Origin: SIG714 sp045629725 | GTDB lineage: Bacteria > Bacillota > Clostridia > Oscillospirales > CAG-272 | Assembly: GCA_045629725.1 (NCBI GenBank) | Contig: JAZQRT010000049.1 | Location: 1-5,580, forward strand | Length of the DNA: 5,580 nucleotides | Reading direction: 5' to 3' | Part shown: one piece after another, positions 5,413-5,580 of the stretch | How the letters are laid out: each line of letters starts with the position of its first letter | Position numbering within the stretch: position 1 is the first letter of the stretch | Notes under the pieces: generated by a model | Databases searched by the model: none | Told to the model about the DNA's origin: nothing | The model's input: only the letters and a program-made list of their open reading frames with translations | Program-made: the position numbers and the translations under genes

Positions 5413-5580
5413 TTATGCTTCTGTGACGTCAACCTCAAGGAAATCGTAATAATCCTCAACAAGGTCCATGAGTTGGTAGAAATAGCCTTGAATAAGACCG
5501 CTGACCGCAAAGCGTGTGTGTTCATCTGCCTCAAACTCGGGCAGCGCGGACATTACCTTTAAAGTGACGTCGGTAGTTTC
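5413..5580 (-). CDS. prp: Ribosomal-processing cysteine protease Prp, C-terminal part
   Basis: The minus-strand frame is open from the right edge of the window to a TAA at 5415-5413 and encodes the last 55 residues of a Prp (YsxB) protein. The visible part has the family's C-terminal pattern: LPEFEADEHTRFAVSGLIQG, then YFYQLMDLVEDYYDFLEV, and an acidic end. Prp cleaves the N-terminal extension of L27, a step essential in Staphylococcus aureus. The catalytic His and Cys lie in the N-terminal half and so are outside the window. Position directly upstream of rpmA, whose product carries the matching cleavage site, strongly supports the call. rplU (L21) is expected just beyond base 5580. Confidence 0.9.
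   Translation of the reverse strand, partial: ETTDVTLKVMSALPEFEADEHTRFAVSGLIQGYFYQLMDLVEDYYDFLEVDVTEA

Overview
The window comes from an endospore-forming member of the Firmicutes, most likely the class Clostridia. The evidence is a yabO(rqcP)-yabP-yabQ-divIC block in the same order as in Bacillus subtilis, a ribosomal protein L27 with the N-terminal extension that Prp protease removes, and clostridial-type versions of MazG, RluA and IspH. Genus cannot be read from the sequence. Base composition and codon habits look even across the window, and there are no signs of mobile DNA, CRISPR, tRNA or rRNA.

Layout, plus strand (1-5002): a mazG gene whose 5' end lies outside the window; rqcP, the S4-domain ribosome quality-control factor; an 82-base gap with a candidate sporulation sigma-E promoter; yabP and yabQ (4-base overlap), which are spore-coat/cortex morphogenesis genes; divIC, a small septum protein; an RluA-type pseudouridine synthase with an S4 domain; a three-helix membrane protein of the DUF3810 type carrying an HExxH motif; and ispH, the last enzyme of the MEP isoprenoid pathway. 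Genes from yabP to ispH are separated by 0-15 bases or overlap by 4-20 bases, so they look like one transcription unit. It would combine sporulation, division, RNA modification and isoprenoid synthesis.

A hairpin at 5048-5069, T-rich on both sides, ends this unit and also ends the convergent minus-strand unit. That unit carries the 3' part of prp (the cysteine protease that trims L27) followed by rpmA (L27), the usual Firmicutes order within rplU-prp-rpmA.

Most of the window is ordinary conserved chromosome. The least understood element is the DUF3810 putative membrane metallopeptidase between rluA and ispH. The regulatory point most worth checking is the sigma-E-like promoter in front of yabP. 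I see no strong case for an undescribed multi-gene system here.
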